64,000 nt of DNA from Parastagonospora avenae f. sp. tritici 18332-5 (GCA_022559985.1 JAFJTR010000087.1:1-64000), one strand, 5' to 3'. Shown: positions 45,090 to 56,832, counted from the first letter of the stretch. The notes: a model not told the origin generated them from the sequence alone. A program made the numbers and translations.

Positions 45090-45875
45090 GTTTTTTGAGT
45101 CAGACAGAGAGCAGGAAGCCTGGAAAGCATATGTAAGATTGTTCAAGACTTTACGATATCGAGTGCGTTCTGGAATTGAAAAGCAGTCGGCATGGTGAGG
45201 GAGGACTGTGATCGTGCGTTGCTGCAGCCGTCGAATGCAGACCGATTGATGAAGATGGTCTTTGAGTAACTATTGGAAGAGGATTATGTTCAATGCAATG
45301 CAATGCATGTCAAAATATCTGGTCAAAAAGAAAACCCATGGTTCGAAACGGGTTTGGGGATACTTGCGTGATGTGGAGTGGGCTGGTCGACTCTCTTGCA
45401 CTCTTCCAAACTCCGTCGATATGGCGGCTGAGAACATCGGCTATGCCTCCGTCACTTCTTAGCCTGTCTACCATCCCAATCAGTCACTATGACCGTCACC
45501 TTACGGCAGGATAAATAGCGCGTGACGAGAAGGTGCTCTCTGATCCACCCTCAGCCACAGTCGTCCAATCAGACGCGCTCATCTGCCTGGGCAGCTAAAC
45601 CAAGAATCTGCCCACTACAAACTGTAGCACAGGACTTGCGGCTCCGGTGGAGTGCTTTTAGTCTCATTCGAGCAAGTGACAGGAGTCGGACCGTTTTTTA
45701 TACAGGAGCAAAGTTTAGTCAGACTCACCTAAAAACATGTTTTGCTGCTATAAGGACTTTTCACGCGACTTCGAGCACATGCTACCTGTTACCATTTTCC
45801 GACGTTACTCAGCATGCTATTTGAAGCATGCACATATTATCTACTTGCGAAGAACTTACATGCCTTTAAAAAGAC
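45090..45875. other. Intergenic, CorA-like to bZIP
   Basis: No gene recognised. It likely holds the promoter and leader of the bZIP gene. Confidence 0.5.
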
Positions 45876-46709
45876 ATGAGAGAAGCAATAAATGCAAGCA
45901 GCTTCGTTGGCTACTGGGGCAGTTGTGCCATGCTGCCTGGCAATGATACGTTCAGTTCCGAATGCGCCACAGTCGAGTCGACGCCCTGGCTACCAGAAAA
46001 CATCGACCCTTCCATATTGACGGCAACCCTTGCACCGCTAGACGTCCAGACTACGTTGTTGCCAGACGACACCATCTTTCCGTTAGATCCAGCTTCCGAT
46101 TTCGTGCCATCTGAGATCACAACTAGATTCAACAACCACATTTTCGAAACACCTCAAGCAAGTACATCTCAAGTATGTTTCCAAGCACCATTAGCTGCGC
46201 AAGTCGACAGCCACCAAGCATCCTCTCCCAACGACCAAACCACAACCCCACAACTCCGCCCTGACAGTTCGCAATTCAATCTCTACTCTCCTCCGCGACC
46301 TAAGCGTCGTGGCCGCCCACGCATCTACCCGCGACCCGACGATGAGTACCACCTCCAAACTGCCGCACACCCTTCATCATCAAATCATGCAGGCACCTCC
46401 ACTCGCGAGCAAAACCGCCTCGCAGCTCAACGGTTTCGTGCCCGACACGATGCTCATGCTGCACAGCTGAATGCTCAAGCTGCGATTCTGGCGTCTGAGA
46501 ATAAGGCGCTGAAGACGATGGTAACCAGCTTGCGCGAAGAGGCACTGGGGTTGAGATATGATGTTTTGAAGCATGCAGACTGTGGGTGTGGGGTTTGGGA
46601 GAGGTATGTTGAGGGGAGATTGGGCCGAATGGGGAGGGTAAGAGAGGAGGTGGAAGGTCAGTATGGGGAGGCAAAGGGAAGTGATGATAGAGAGGTCACT
46701 GGATCGTAG
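45876..46709 (+). CDS. bZIP transcription factor with AT-hook-like motif
   Basis: Single exon, 277 residues, ATG 45876 (a later in-frame ATG would remove 18 residues). The acidic, Thr/Pro/Gln-rich N-terminal half looks like an activation region. KRRGRPRIYPRP (~residue 147) is an AT-hook-like RGRP core. The basic region REQNRLAAQRFRAR fits NxxAAxxFR and is followed by a short zipper with ALKTMVTSLREEALGLRYDVL. After it comes the ADCGCGVWERYV segment seen in several fungal bZIPs of the ATF/AP-1-like type. It acts in the nucleus; targets are unknown. It is transcribed in the same direction as its neighbours. Confidence 0.85.
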   Translation: MREAINASSFVGYWGSCAMLPGNDTFSSECATVESTPWLPENIDPSILTATLAPLDVQTTLLPDDTIFPLDPASDFVPSEITTRFNNHIFETPQASTSQVCFQAPLAAQVDSHQASSPNDQTTTPQLRPDSSQFNLYSPPRPKRRGRPRIYPRPDDEYHLQTAAHPSSSNHAGTSTREQNRLAAQRFRARHDAHAAQLNAQAAILASENKALKTMVTSLREEALGLRYDVLKHADCGCGVWERYVEGRLGRMGRVREEVEGQYGEAKGSDDREVTGS

Positions 46710-46949
46710 TTGCGGTAGTTGCGCGTTGTGGACGTGTCTCAACGGAAGCCAGGTTGATGTACGGAAGGCGGGCATGTGCCATAATTCAGACGGGTTTGCT
46801 GGATCTGGGCTGAGTGGTGATTAATTGGTAGTATTGTAATCTTCGGTCAACCTACAGAGATGAAAAGTGCGTCTGAAGTCATGGCGCTATGTTAGAAGGT
46901 GCGTTTCCGCAAACCTTGGGAACCTGTGGTACTGCTAAAGCTATGCGTG

Positions 46950-47585
46950 ATGGTGCATATGTACTCCTTGATCAGATGGAGTGCCGGTGAAGTGTCACTA
47001 TTTCAGATAGCCACCGCCAACTTCGATGTCTACCAAATGACAAAGACGAACTCCCTCAACAAGGCAGTCTCCGACGGGTGGGAAGTCTCTGACGAATGGG
47101 GCATCTTTCCCACTGAGCAGGATTGCAACGATGTCATGAACTATCCCATCGATTACTGGCTTGATCGGGACGACGTCGGCAAGAAGGTAGGCGTTCGCTG
47201 CGTGTTACCAGCCGATTGCGTCTCCGGAAAGCCAGAGCGCATTCAAATTTTGGAGATGGCGTTCAACCACAAATCTCCTCGCTACCACTGGGGTAAGGAG
47301 CAGCATGCGTGTCGTAAAATCACAACAAAACATGCTGACAGGATGGTCCTCACCACAGCTATTTACAATAACACCAACTACGAGATATACGGCCTAGACG
47401 GCTCAATCGCTGGAACTTGCATCCTTTTCCCCGGACATGACTTCCAGTGCAGTCGCCCGCTCAACGTCATCAGTGGTGTGAGGAAGTTCCGCTGTCTCAC
47501 TGAGTTCACGGCTCAGCAGATCATCGATTCGAGGAAGAAAAATGTGGCCCTTGAGCACATGGCCGGAAACCAAATTGAGGAATAA
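46950..47585 (+). CDS. Hypothetical cysteine-containing protein, 211 aa
   Basis: The open frame ends at TAA 47583-47585. The first in-frame ATG is at 46950, but the true start may be later or in an unseen 5' exon. A possible acceptor (TTTCAG) precedes IATANFDVYQ. Seven cysteines (DCND, RCVLPADC, HAC, GTC, FQC, FRC) and compact charged sequence without a membrane helix suggest a folded, possibly disulphide-bonded protein. No convincing signal peptide is seen with this start. I do not recognise the family. It could be an effector-like protein whose signal exon is missing from my model. Confidence 0.55.
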   Translation: MVHMYSLIRWSAGEVSLFQIATANFDVYQMTKTNSLNKAVSDGWEVSDEWGIFPTEQDCNDVMNYPIDYWLDRDDVGKKVGVRCVLPADCVSGKPERIQILEMAFNHKSPRYHWGKEQHACRKITTKHADRMVLTTAIYNNTNYEIYGLDGSIAGTCILFPGHDFQCSRPLNVISGVRKFRCLTEFTAQQIIDSRKKNVALEHMAGNQIEE

Positions 47586-48372
47586 GTAAGCTCGCAAAGG
47601 TGGGAGGGACGGAGGAATCAACGATCAGGGAGATATGCGAAGACACTGCCTCGATTCACACATGTACTCAAGATTCGCGTTGGCTTTAAATCGATGACCT
47701 TACTGCCTAGCCATTTACCACCTTTTGCGCAATCAAAAGAGTAAGAGCTCAAACATCTTGTTCATCGACCACTTTCACTCTCACCACCATGATCCGACTC
47801 CTGTACTCGGATTCGTATAGCTTAGTGAACACTACCGCATTATTAGATCCAGCCGGCGCATGGTGATCGAAGCACATAATCTAGAGATGGGCTTTGAGCC
47901 AGATCTCACTCTCCGATGGTATCGCTCACTGCTCAATTACCAAAGGACAGCTACGATCCATGCCTCCAAGTAGCTTCAAGCTTAAAATAAAGGGAAATAA
48001 AAAGGCGATTTCTTTGTCTTTGGTCCCTAAATACAAGCGAGCCAAATGAATAATTCCAGGGTTGCTGGGCGAAATCATCTAGACGACCGGTGAGTGTGCC
48101 AAGAGGGCGTAACCACAGCCACAATCCTTCTTGGTTGTTTTGGCGATACAAGCCGTTTGCCTTGTAAGACAAGGACCGGCTAACATCCATGATGGATGCT
48201 TCGAATATGTAAGGCGCACTGCGCTGGCCAGAAGTCTGGAAGGCTTGGACGCGACAACTTCTCGTATTTTTGCTTTGATACGTGCTGGCTCTTGCGACAA
48301 GCTCTTCGACAAGAGTGCAGTATACGACTTCACGATCTCGTACAAGCCTGCTCTTCCCAAACTCCTGCAAGC
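47586..48372. other. Intergenic before the GPI-anchored protein gene
   Basis: No gene recognised. The frame of the next gene is open upstream of its ATG from 48196, but the signal peptide begins at 48373. Confidence 0.5.
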
Positions 48373-49161
48373 ATGCTCTCCCTCATCTCAGCGCTCTTTC
48401 AGGTGGGGTCTGCTAGCGCGCAGATTACTACCTCGTTTCCCTTCTACAAAATGGCTTGGGGTTCCGACAAGGTCGGCTTCTACGGCTCAGTCATCAGCGT
48501 CAAAGACAGCCAGACAGCCATCCGTCTCGAGTTCGACAACGGAACATCCACCGACCACCCCGGCTACTTTTACCCCGATGATCAGCAATTTACCATCGGG
48601 CCAAACATGTTCGAAACACGCGTGCGCCTTGGTTCCGAGAGCTTTTCGGACAATGGTACCGACAAGCTGGACGCTGTAGACCATTGCGAAATACCAGTGT
48701 CGCCTCCTGATACAGCACCAAACTGTACAGCATCTGTAGGCCCCTGGCTCGCACGTATGTGGCAATGCGATAGCACAGCGGAATCCTCGACCAGATACTC
48801 CACGTACACGAACACGTTTAGTGGACGATTGAGTTACCTCGCAGGCGTCGAGACTATTACACGCACATACATCATTGGGCCCTGGACCAAAGGGTTTCCG
48901 ACTTGGTGCAGTATCAGCGATTTTGTGCCGTCGAGTGGATTGCAGTATTCTGTGAATGCCAAGAGAGAAGATATTGGCACTTTTCAGCTGGTTATTACGG
49001 CAGGGCAGGAGAAGCTGATTGCAACTCCAGCAGTGGGCGCAAGTGTGTCGAGCGCCACACCCACGGGCGCTGGTACAGGTTCTTCTGGTGCTGCAGCGCC
49101 GATGAAGACGGTCGCGCCGATGATAGCGGGTTTGGGCGCTGCGGTCGCTATCTTCTTGTAA
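48373..49161 (+). CDS. Secreted GPI-anchored protein, unknown function
   Basis: Single exon, 262 residues. MLSLISALFQVGSASAQ is a signal peptide, which fixes the start at 48373. The mature part has Asn-glycosylation sites (NGTS, NGTD, NCTA), four cysteines in the central region (DHCEIP, NCTAS, WQCDS, WCSIS) and a Ser/Thr/Ala/Gly linker. It ends in a hydrophobic tail APMIAGLGAAVAIFL, typical of a GPI-attachment signal. It is probably displayed on the plasma membrane or wall. The fold resembles the many uncharacterised fungal proteins with this layout; no enzyme motif is visible. Confidence 0.85.
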   Translation: MLSLISALFQVGSASAQITTSFPFYKMAWGSDKVGFYGSVISVKDSQTAIRLEFDNGTSTDHPGYFYPDDQQFTIGPNMFETRVRLGSESFSDNGTDKLDAVDHCEIPVSPPDTAPNCTASVGPWLARMWQCDSTAESSTRYSTYTNTFSGRLSYLAGVETITRTYIIGPWTKGFPTWCSISDFVPSSGLQYSVNAKREDIGTFQLVITAGQEKLIATPAVGASVSSATPTGAGTGSSGAAAPMKTVAPMIAGLGAAVAIFL

Positions 49162-49929
49162 TCCTGAGCAGCGCGAGATCGTAATCTGTAACCAATAGTG
49201 CTTATGCGCCGGTTCGGCCCAGTCATCGTAAGGTAGTGTGGTGTTTAAGAGTCGCCTCACTATGTCTGTCATTTCTTGCTTTTCAATACATCGAAGGAGA
49301 AATCCAGTTGGTTAATCTGCAACTAAAAGATTACTGCAATCGAAGAATGATCAACAGGTCAGTTCGAGCAATGTGGAGACCGATCTAGATGTTGAAGCAC
49401 TTGGAACACTGCACGCGAATCTTCAACGTGGCTGCAGATTATACAGAGCTGCATGCTCGGTAAGCCCGTGTCAGTGTCTCTTTGCTGGCCTGATCAGGCT
49501 AGCGAGATCCCTTGTCAAATTATTGACCGTGTTAGCTAGCGTCGGTTGGTCCCTTCTTCACGGCTCAAAAAGAGGTGGTCAGCAGAAGGTAGTAGGCGGA
49601 AGAATTCCCGCTGAACCGCCAGATGTCCCTGCCTGGCCCCCAGAATATGTGGAACCATAACCGAATCATGGTCCGGGTACGCATGCGCTTTGACCACATC
49701 AAGCCACGTAGAGAGAGACAACAGGCCACGCTGTAAGTTACACGAAGAGCAAGATGAATATGGAGGATATTCTAGGAGTCACTGGGTACAAAGAACGTTT
49801 ACAGTCATCAGAGGATTCAGTGGAGTTAAGAATTATTGAGCGAGTAGCTGCATAACCATCGAAGACACTACCACCATAACGCATACTATCATCTATTACA
49901 TGACATCGTTCGACTATCTGGTCGCTCGT
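49162..49929. other. Intergenic between convergent genes
   Basis: The 3' flanks of the GPI protein and sugar transporter genes meet here. A 95-codon open frame at 49373-49660 lacks an ATG start and is not supported. Confidence 0.5.
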
Positions 49930-51638
49930 TCAGTGTGCGTGGTTTACGTGCTCTACCTTGACGCTACCTTCCTTCTCGTAGCCAGAGGTCATGATGTTGG
50001 CCTCAACAGTCTCGAGGTCGATGTTGCCAACTTCAGCCTCATCACCGTCGAAGATCTTGGCAATCTCCTCGAGAGTGGGGCCCTTAGTCTCGACGTAAAA
50101 GACGGTGACGAAGATGAGTTCGAGGAAGATCCAGCACTAGCGAAAGTTAGCATGTGTATGCGAATGCGTAGTTTGAGTGCACTTACAGCGTAGATGGTGT
50201 AGAACTTCCAGTTGGGAGTAAGATGAGCGAACCCAAGGGGGTTGACGTATTGGTTGATGGTAAGCGCAACCTGGATGAAGAAGTTCATAATCATGAGACC
50301 CTTGGCACGAATCTTGAAGGGCAAGATCTCGACAGTGTAGGCCACAAGCAGACCAGACCAAGCCAGAGCGTAAGCAACGGAGAAGATCCAGATCATGGCA
50401 ATAACACCCTGACCAGCGGCCTTGCTACCCTTCTCCTGCTCCTGGGAGGAGCAGATGGTCCAGATAATGAAGCACACGCACATGGATGCGGTAGCAGCAA
50501 TGAAGAGAGGTCGGCGACCGACGCGGTCACACAACAGGGCGCAAGAAACGGAGACGATGAGGGACAGGATGGTAAGGCCACCATTGAGACCGAGCTGTGT
50601 GTCGCCATCGGTTATACCAATGGAGTTGTAGACATCGGTAGCGTAGTAGGAAGTGAGACCGTTGCCAGACCACTGGGAGAAAAGACCGAGAGACGCGAGG
50701 AGCATGAGCCTGTACCTGTTGCCCTTGGTCTTGAAGAAGTCGAGGTAAGATGAGGTCTTCTGGTACTGGAACTCAAGGCGGAGAGTCTCCTTGATCTCAG
50801 CGTATTCGAATTGCACAGTAGGGTGGTTGATGTTGCCGTTCGCGTGGTACTTTCCGAGCATCTGAAGGGCCTCCTCGTTCCTCTCCTTGGAGATCAACCA
50901 ACGGGGTGACTCAGGGATGAACCAGATGAAAGCCAACTGGATGATGGAAGGGGCAGCCTGGGTAAGGGCGGGAATTCTCCAGCACCAGTCGCTGTCGATG
51001 CGCTTGGTACCGAATGTCAACCAGGTGCAGACAATGGCACCGACGTTCCACAAACAGTTGTAGACGGCAGTAACACGGGCACGATGCTGAGGATGGCAAA
51101 TTTCGGTAAGAAGCAGAGGGGAAGATAGCTGGGCAAGAGAGTTTCCGAAACCCATGAGGAAACGTCCACCCATGAAGTAGTCGAGGTTCTTAGCACCAGC
51201 TTGGACTCCGGCACCGACGATCATGATAAGACATCCGATGACGATACAGATCTTGCGACCGAAGTGGTCGGCAATGAAGGGAGTGACTGGAAGCGAGGCG
51301 ATTGAACCGATGGAGTAGAGAGCAGTCAAAAGACCAAGAGTGGACTCCTTTGGGTCACCGAAGTAGTCCTTCCAGTAGTCGAGAATACGCAGGTTGTTCA
51401 ACATGGATCTGTAGATGTTAGATGAGATGCGCCCAGGGACGAGTAGAGTGACTTACCCATCGTAACCTGTAGTGGCAGATGCGATACAGATGATGAAAGC
51501 GTAGAAGTAGAGCTTCCTCAGACCTGGGTCGGACCTCCAGTTCACACGCTCCAGGTGAGGGGCCTCAGCCTGAGCAACTTCGACATCTGCGACCTTGGCG
51601 GCGACAGCCTTTGGCCTGAACTTGTCTGTAAGACCCAT
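49930..51638 (-). CDS. MFS sugar transporter (hexose/lactose permease-like)
   Basis: Three exons: 51638-51457, 51408-50187, 50136-49930; 536 residues. Sugar-porter landmarks are TTGYDGSMLNNL across the first splice, DHFGRK, GGRFLMGFGNSL, PESPRWLISKER, the second-half loop CDRVGRRPLF, AYTVEILPFKIRAKG and VETKGPTLEEIAKIFDG. Twelve helices are expected at the plasma membrane. The closest-known type is the fungal lactose permease/hexose transporter group, but the substrate cannot be fixed from sequence. A TATATATA box lies 93 bp upstream of the ATG, and a ~3.9-kb gene-poor upstream region may hold carbon-source control elements. Confidence 0.93.
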
Positions 51639-51730
51639 GATGCCCTACTCTTATTCTCCGATGATGGTAAGAATGGGGAAGTGTTGGCTAGTTTCGAAAC
51701 GCGCAACCAAACCAGAGCCCGAAGCTTGAA

Positions 51731-51738
51731 TATATATA
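51731..51738 (-). promoter_or_regulatory. TATA box of the sugar transporter
   Basis: TATATATA on the minus strand, 93 bases upstream of the start codon at 51638. Confidence 0.6.
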
Positions 51739-54700
51739 AGCTCTTGTCTTGCTGGATGGGCAATCAGCAGCTGGTTGGAGATAGATTGAGGATGCTCATG
51801 CTTCATATATGATTTCCCCGGCTCGACACATACCCTGTCGGGTTCTCTGCTTGGCTCCAGAATGCGGCCTAGCGGACCGGATAAATACAAAGACAAGTTG
51901 TGTGGCTTTCCTACATTATGCACGGATGAACCGCCGTATGGGGTAGAGTGGCGGCACTTACCCCGAACCGGTCGCCTGATCGCATCTAAACCGCGGCTTC
52001 GTGCCTACACGCCGAGCAGATGCCACGATAGCCAAGTCGCTGCAAGAGTTGCCACAACTGCGACAAGAATTCAAGCAATGCGGCTCTTCTCGTACCGTCC
52101 CGACATATTGCTTAGGATCAACCACAAACGCAATAAAACCTGCATATCGTGAATGAAGCCAGACGGCCCGCGCACCTGGCTCGGCCTGCAAGTCGAGTCA
52201 AAAACCATATCAAGATGCATACTACCGCACCCGTATTGATTGCCCTGCTTCTGTCGAGTTTCCAGAAGGCGACGATTACCTGGAGAGAAAGGCCTGCTAT
52301 GCCGTGCTACGGTTGAATAGATTAACCAGCCTCCAACCCCTTACTCTAAGAGTCTAAGCTTGCATCTCCCGAACTTCAGCGGTCCAGCGACCCAGAACGC
52401 GGGGCGAGCGCTTGTACTCAACGGGCGCTGTCGGGGATGATGCCAGCAAGAAGCGTGGGTGAGATGGTGGTTGGTACATTTGCCATCACGTGGTGGCTCT
52501 AGCACAGGTGGCGGCCACAGCTAGTTCCAGATTGGCACCGGCTAAGCTGTTTCAGGCGAGTCGTGACCCACTTGATCCACAGCACAACATCTTACTCGGC
52601 GAACCCGCACTGGGGCTCCGCACTTTATCTCAGTGGCCTTCTTCGTCCACTCTTTGTTCCTATGCAGTGGTTTGCCTGGAGAAGATTGCGAGTGCCCGTG
52701 GGGAAACCCCAGATTTCGTGAGTGATCTTGTGCGCTCCTCGGATCTCACAAACGCGGAGAAGGTGTGAAATGGCGCAAATTATTGGTGCTCCGTCTCCAT
52801 CAGCGCTTCGCCGGACCTGTCCACTTAGCACTCGAAACGCCGAGCTCGCCTAGATGCCACCGACGGCTGGCGGAAAATCCTTCCTGCCAATTTCGACGTC
52901 TGACAGTCATCCCATCACATGTGTGATGTCCCCAGGGCAAGGCCAGTCCGGGCCGTAACCCTAGCTCCCCTGGACGTCGGCTTCGCTTACACCACTATCG
53001 GATCACGAAGAAGGCTTCTCCATCTGAATTCGTATGGTAATTTGGAAGCTTCAGTCGGACACGGAAACGAAAGTTGCGGCTGACGCATCAAGCGCTTCTT
53101 CAATGCTTATCTGCATATGCCGATGCGGTTGGCCGTCGCGGCGCCTGGGCTTGCTGGGCTTCCATCACCACTTCTACATGGCGAGCCATGCCGTCCCACC
53201 CCACAACTCTAGGGTCAGGATTTACGATTAACCGCCTGGGGTGGTGGAGTGATGTCTCTCTCCAGTGAGTACGTGAAGTAAGCTTGCCACACGGTATTTC
53301 TCACAATGTGTGATGCCGTTAAGATCAACACGAGCAGCGATTGCCCTCGATCCTGCGATGTGGACCTGCATTGCTCAGATTGAGTGAGCAACATTAAAGG
53401 AATGCAGATGTCAGCTTGGCGACTCATCTGCATTATTTTGCGCAGGCAATCAAGCGCCCATCCCAGGCATGTTTTTCTGCCCGATGCTGCACAGCGCTTG
53501 CAGCGCATCCTCAACAGCCTTGTCCGATATTGCGGCGTAGTTGGACCCCAACTCATCCATGAAGCACGATAGTGCAAAGGTGTGGGTGACCCATGTTTTC
53601 CCCAGGCCCCAAAATAACGTTTTGTGGCTCTAGAACTGGAGTTGGAAGATCAATGCTCCACAGTCCAAGCAGTGCGCTATGCTTCGTTGTTTACCCTTCC
53701 GCACACGCCGCAATGAATGATTCAGGCTAAATACCCATTTCACTCAGTCACATGACTACGTCGGTGGCTGTATACACTGTGCCGTCAAGCCAAGCGTGAT
53801 TGAGGCGTTGGATCGCTCCTTTGGCCTGCTTCGTGACAAGATCATTGTTGGACACGAGGTGCCGGCGCCTATACCTATTCTATTGGTTCAAAGGAGCGCC
53901 ATTTGTTGGACGCCTCACGCGACGAGAGACCTGGTACCACATCAGACGGGCCTTGATCCGACGTTCTGAGACAGTGCTTTGTCGCCCGCGGAGGATGCAT
54001 TGCATTCAGAACGTTTACAGAACGGCTGCACGTAGCACGCACTTTATCAGCCGCTTGCTAATATGTCGAACGATGTTTGCTAACAGATATACGACGCATT
54101 CCACTGTCAGCCAACATCTGGTGGTTAGCAGGCTGCGGCAGCATTTGGCCATGTGAACCACTCACGAGCAATGTCACACTTTCTTCTCGATCTCCGCCAG
54201 ACCTCCGCTCGCAACAAACCTTCAGTCGAAGAATGGCGGAGAATACGCCCGACTTAGATTTCAGTCCTTCTTCACAACACAGGTGATATGTGCTAGGCAA
54301 TGAAGATTACCGCAAGAAAGTGGCGAGGAGAGACACACAAGTCATGAAGGCTTCCAGCCGAAGAGACCGTGGCGCTACCACTGTTCCCCTTCCATGCGAC
54401 AGGGTTTGTTCTCCTTTGTTCTCGAGCAGGCATCGATCGAGTCTCCGCAACATTCGCAGCTTGTACTGCACTCGTCGACTTGGTCATACACGAAAGGGGG
54501 TTCGGTATCGTACACTCCACGCTACCTCTCTTGAGTCTTTCAGCAAAACTGATACTCCGACTATCAGGACTTCTCGGACTGTCGGATGCTGCTCAAATTC
54601 GAAGTCAAAGAGCATGAGTGCCCTACAAGACACAGCCTGTTCGAAATGTCCGCCGGACCGGCGATCGTGTTCTATCTTATGAACCTCTATAGCTTTCCAT

Positions 54701-55551
54701 ATCATGACACGACACACCGCGCTCCTCATCGCACCTCTTAACACGCCAGATCTTTTCCCCCGCCATGTGGACCATCACGGAATGTGTAGACATCACCATC
54801 ACTGATGTATCGACGCGTATGCCACAGCTCCGGACCTGATGGTTTGGAAGGACGAAATATTCTACATTGCACGATGACATAGCAGTCACTGCAAGTGACC
54901 CGAGTTCGCATGTACGATGCCATACTGATACCATGATTCACGCGGCCCAGGATCCAGACATGCAAGAGCAATGCAAGAGCAATGCAAGAGCATGACAGTG
55001 GCAAATCCATAATAGATGGATCGAAGCATCTCAGTGGCAACGGGCTCGTCACAAAACTTCAGACTGGCCACCCTTGGTAACTATACCTGGTATCCAGGAT
55101 CAGAACTACTTTCAGCGCACATAATTCTTGTTGAAATGCTCATGTTTGCAGCGAGTTTGGGAGATTGTCCTTTTCTTCCATTTGTGATTCAGTCGTTTTC
55201 CGCATTTCCCTTTACTGCACGTCCGGATTTTTTATCTTGTCTCGCGACTGCGAAGAGCGAACCGCACTCGTACTCTTCGACGGTTCAATAGCCCGAATCA
55301 GACCTCTGGAGTGACCAGCGGATACACAGCGCGTGACTGCGAATCGCGCTCGAGAGCCCCATCCTTTCGAAGTGAGAGCGTCTATGCGGCGTTGCTGTTG
55401 CGCCGATTCACCTCTTTCTTACCTGGGCCTTCACTGCAACTCTACATACGCTCCCGCACAGAGCTTATAAGCGCTTCTCTCCGCAACCTCGTGGTCTTTC
55501 ATCTCCACCAACGCCTGATACCTTGTTCATCGAATGAACGAGCTCTCCAAC
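51739..55551. other. Gene-poor stretch upstream of the sugar transporter
   Basis: 3.8 kb in which I find no supported gene. There are many short open frames on both strands with no recognisable domain. Some runs look once-coding (plus strand ~53800-53900; plus strand ~54550-54700, ending LFEMSAGPAIVFYLMN) but have no start, no continuity and no family I know. It contains an 11-bp minisatellite at 54961-54991. Confidence 0.45.
54961..54991. repeat. 11-bp minisatellite
   Basis: About three copies of TGCAAGAGCAA. Confidence 0.85.
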
Positions 55552-56302
55552 ATGACTGAAACCACTGCTGGTAGCTCCTATCTATGCTCACTACTCTCTG
55601 ATAATAACACAAGGTAGAATCCACCGACTTCAAATCGATTCGGGACGTCATTCTCACCCTGATCGAGGGTAGGGGCGCTCTCCCCCACGGTCTCAGCAAA
55701 GAGCTGCTTACAGGTAAGTGCAAATGCTTCTACTTGACTTTGAATTTCCAGCTGACATCGAGCAAGACAATCTGGCCTTCGTCGCAGAGCAAGAGTGCTC
55801 CATCAAAACTCCTCCTCTCGACCCTACTAATCTCCGTCTTCTCCTGACGCGCGATTCAGGCGGCGATAAACTTTGGTGATTTGCTCTTCTCGACGACGAA
55901 AATATCGTGCTAGATGGCGAGGGCGAGACCAAAGCACAGAATGCCTTGGCAGGACTTCTGAGAGTGTCTGCGGATTACATAAATACCTACGTACATTATT
56001 AGGGCAGGCAAACTGCACTGCTCTGGTTTATATATGGCTACACGACCGACTTTTGTGTATGTCAGTTTCGACACAGACGGGTTCCTCAAATTCGGTGGAC
56101 CTCTCGCACTGAAAACTCTCATTAAGCAGTGCTTTGGCATTGAGAACGACACGTATGTCCCTGCTCGGCTAGTGTAGACACTCTTGTCGTGTTCTGCGAC
56201 AGGTGCAAGCTACATGACCAACCTCATAAACGAGGAGCCATTCCAAGCAGACAGAGACAGTCAAAGCAGACGGAGGCGTTCAAAGCCGCCAGAGCTCAGT
56301 AG
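55552..56302 (+). pseudogene. Small unknown gene broken by in-frame TGA
   Basis: Three exons join cleanly: 55552-55570, 55618-55713, 55752-55879. They give 80 residues (MTETTAESTDFKSIRDVI to SGGDKLW) before TGA at 55877-55879. The same frame stays coding-like after the TGA (FALLDDENIVLDGEG, ALAGLLRVSADYINT) until TAG. A further coding-like block in another frame (56034-56152 joined to 56203-56302) has VYVSFDTDGFLKFGG, TLIKQCFGIEND and a basic tail. This looks like one gene with a premature stop and a frameshift. Alternatives are stop-codon readthrough or two small genes. I do not recognise the family. It converges on the minus-strand gene at 56410. Confidence 0.45.
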
Positions 56303-56409
56303 AGATATTCAACAATGATACCATTCATCCGTAACATCCTATATACAAGTTCCGTGTATCTTACATTCCGTCCATCTGCCCCCAACAATCCCGATGAAAT
56401 CGGCACAAG

Positions 56410-56832
56410 TCAAACATCAAGCCAGTCCGAAATCATCTTTACAGACGCACTCATCAACCCAGTCAGCGCCATATCAGTCGTTCCCTCATTCCCTTTCAGA
56501 ACCACCTTGCCATCATACACGAGTACGAGCTTTAGGGGTGCATTAACGACAGGTGAGAACTTGGTAACATCGATAGCAGTGTCTGCCAACACCCTCTTTG
56601 CGATGTAGACCATGTTACTTACAACACCATTAGTATGCGCATCATCAACAAGCATATTTTTCTTACCAGCTAGCTGCACATTGCGTGCGCCTTGATGCGG
56701 CATCTTGTCGTAGCCATCAATGAGATTGAGCATGGCATTGAAGATGGATTCGACCTTGCGGTATGTGATGATGTTGGCGCGGCCGCGACTGGTGTGGGTT
56801 TGAGACTCGGTGAATATGACAGGAGATGCCAT
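56410..56832 (-). CDS. Hypothetical protein, 140 aa
   Basis: Intronless frame from ATG 56832 (MASPVIFTESQTH) to TGA 56410. An RGRANIITYRKVESIFNAML segment and the C-terminal KLVLVYDGKVVLKGN...LMSASVKMISDWLDV suggest a small mixed alpha/beta fold without signal peptide or membrane helix. The alternation resembles Roadblock/LC7 or profilin-like small proteins, but this is only an impression. Codon use and the lack of stops over 140 codons support coding. It is transcribed away from the WD40 gene end at 57340, with a 507-bp gap. Confidence 0.65.
   Translation of the reverse strand: MASPVIFTESQTHTSRGRANIITYRKVESIFNAMLNLIDGYDKMPHQGARNVQLAGKKNMLVDDAHTNGVVSNMVYIAKRVLADTAIDVTKFSPVVNAPLKLVLVYDGKVVLKGNEGTTDMALTGLMSASVKMISDWLDV

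Noticed and set aside
48487..49272. 261-codon minus-strand frame opposite the GPI protein
   Set aside because: The plus-strand frame has a signal peptide, glycosylation sites and a GPI tail; the minus frame has none.
49373..49660. 95-codon plus-strand frame after the GPI gene
   Set aside because: It begins with GTG rather than ATG, has no domain and no splice partner.
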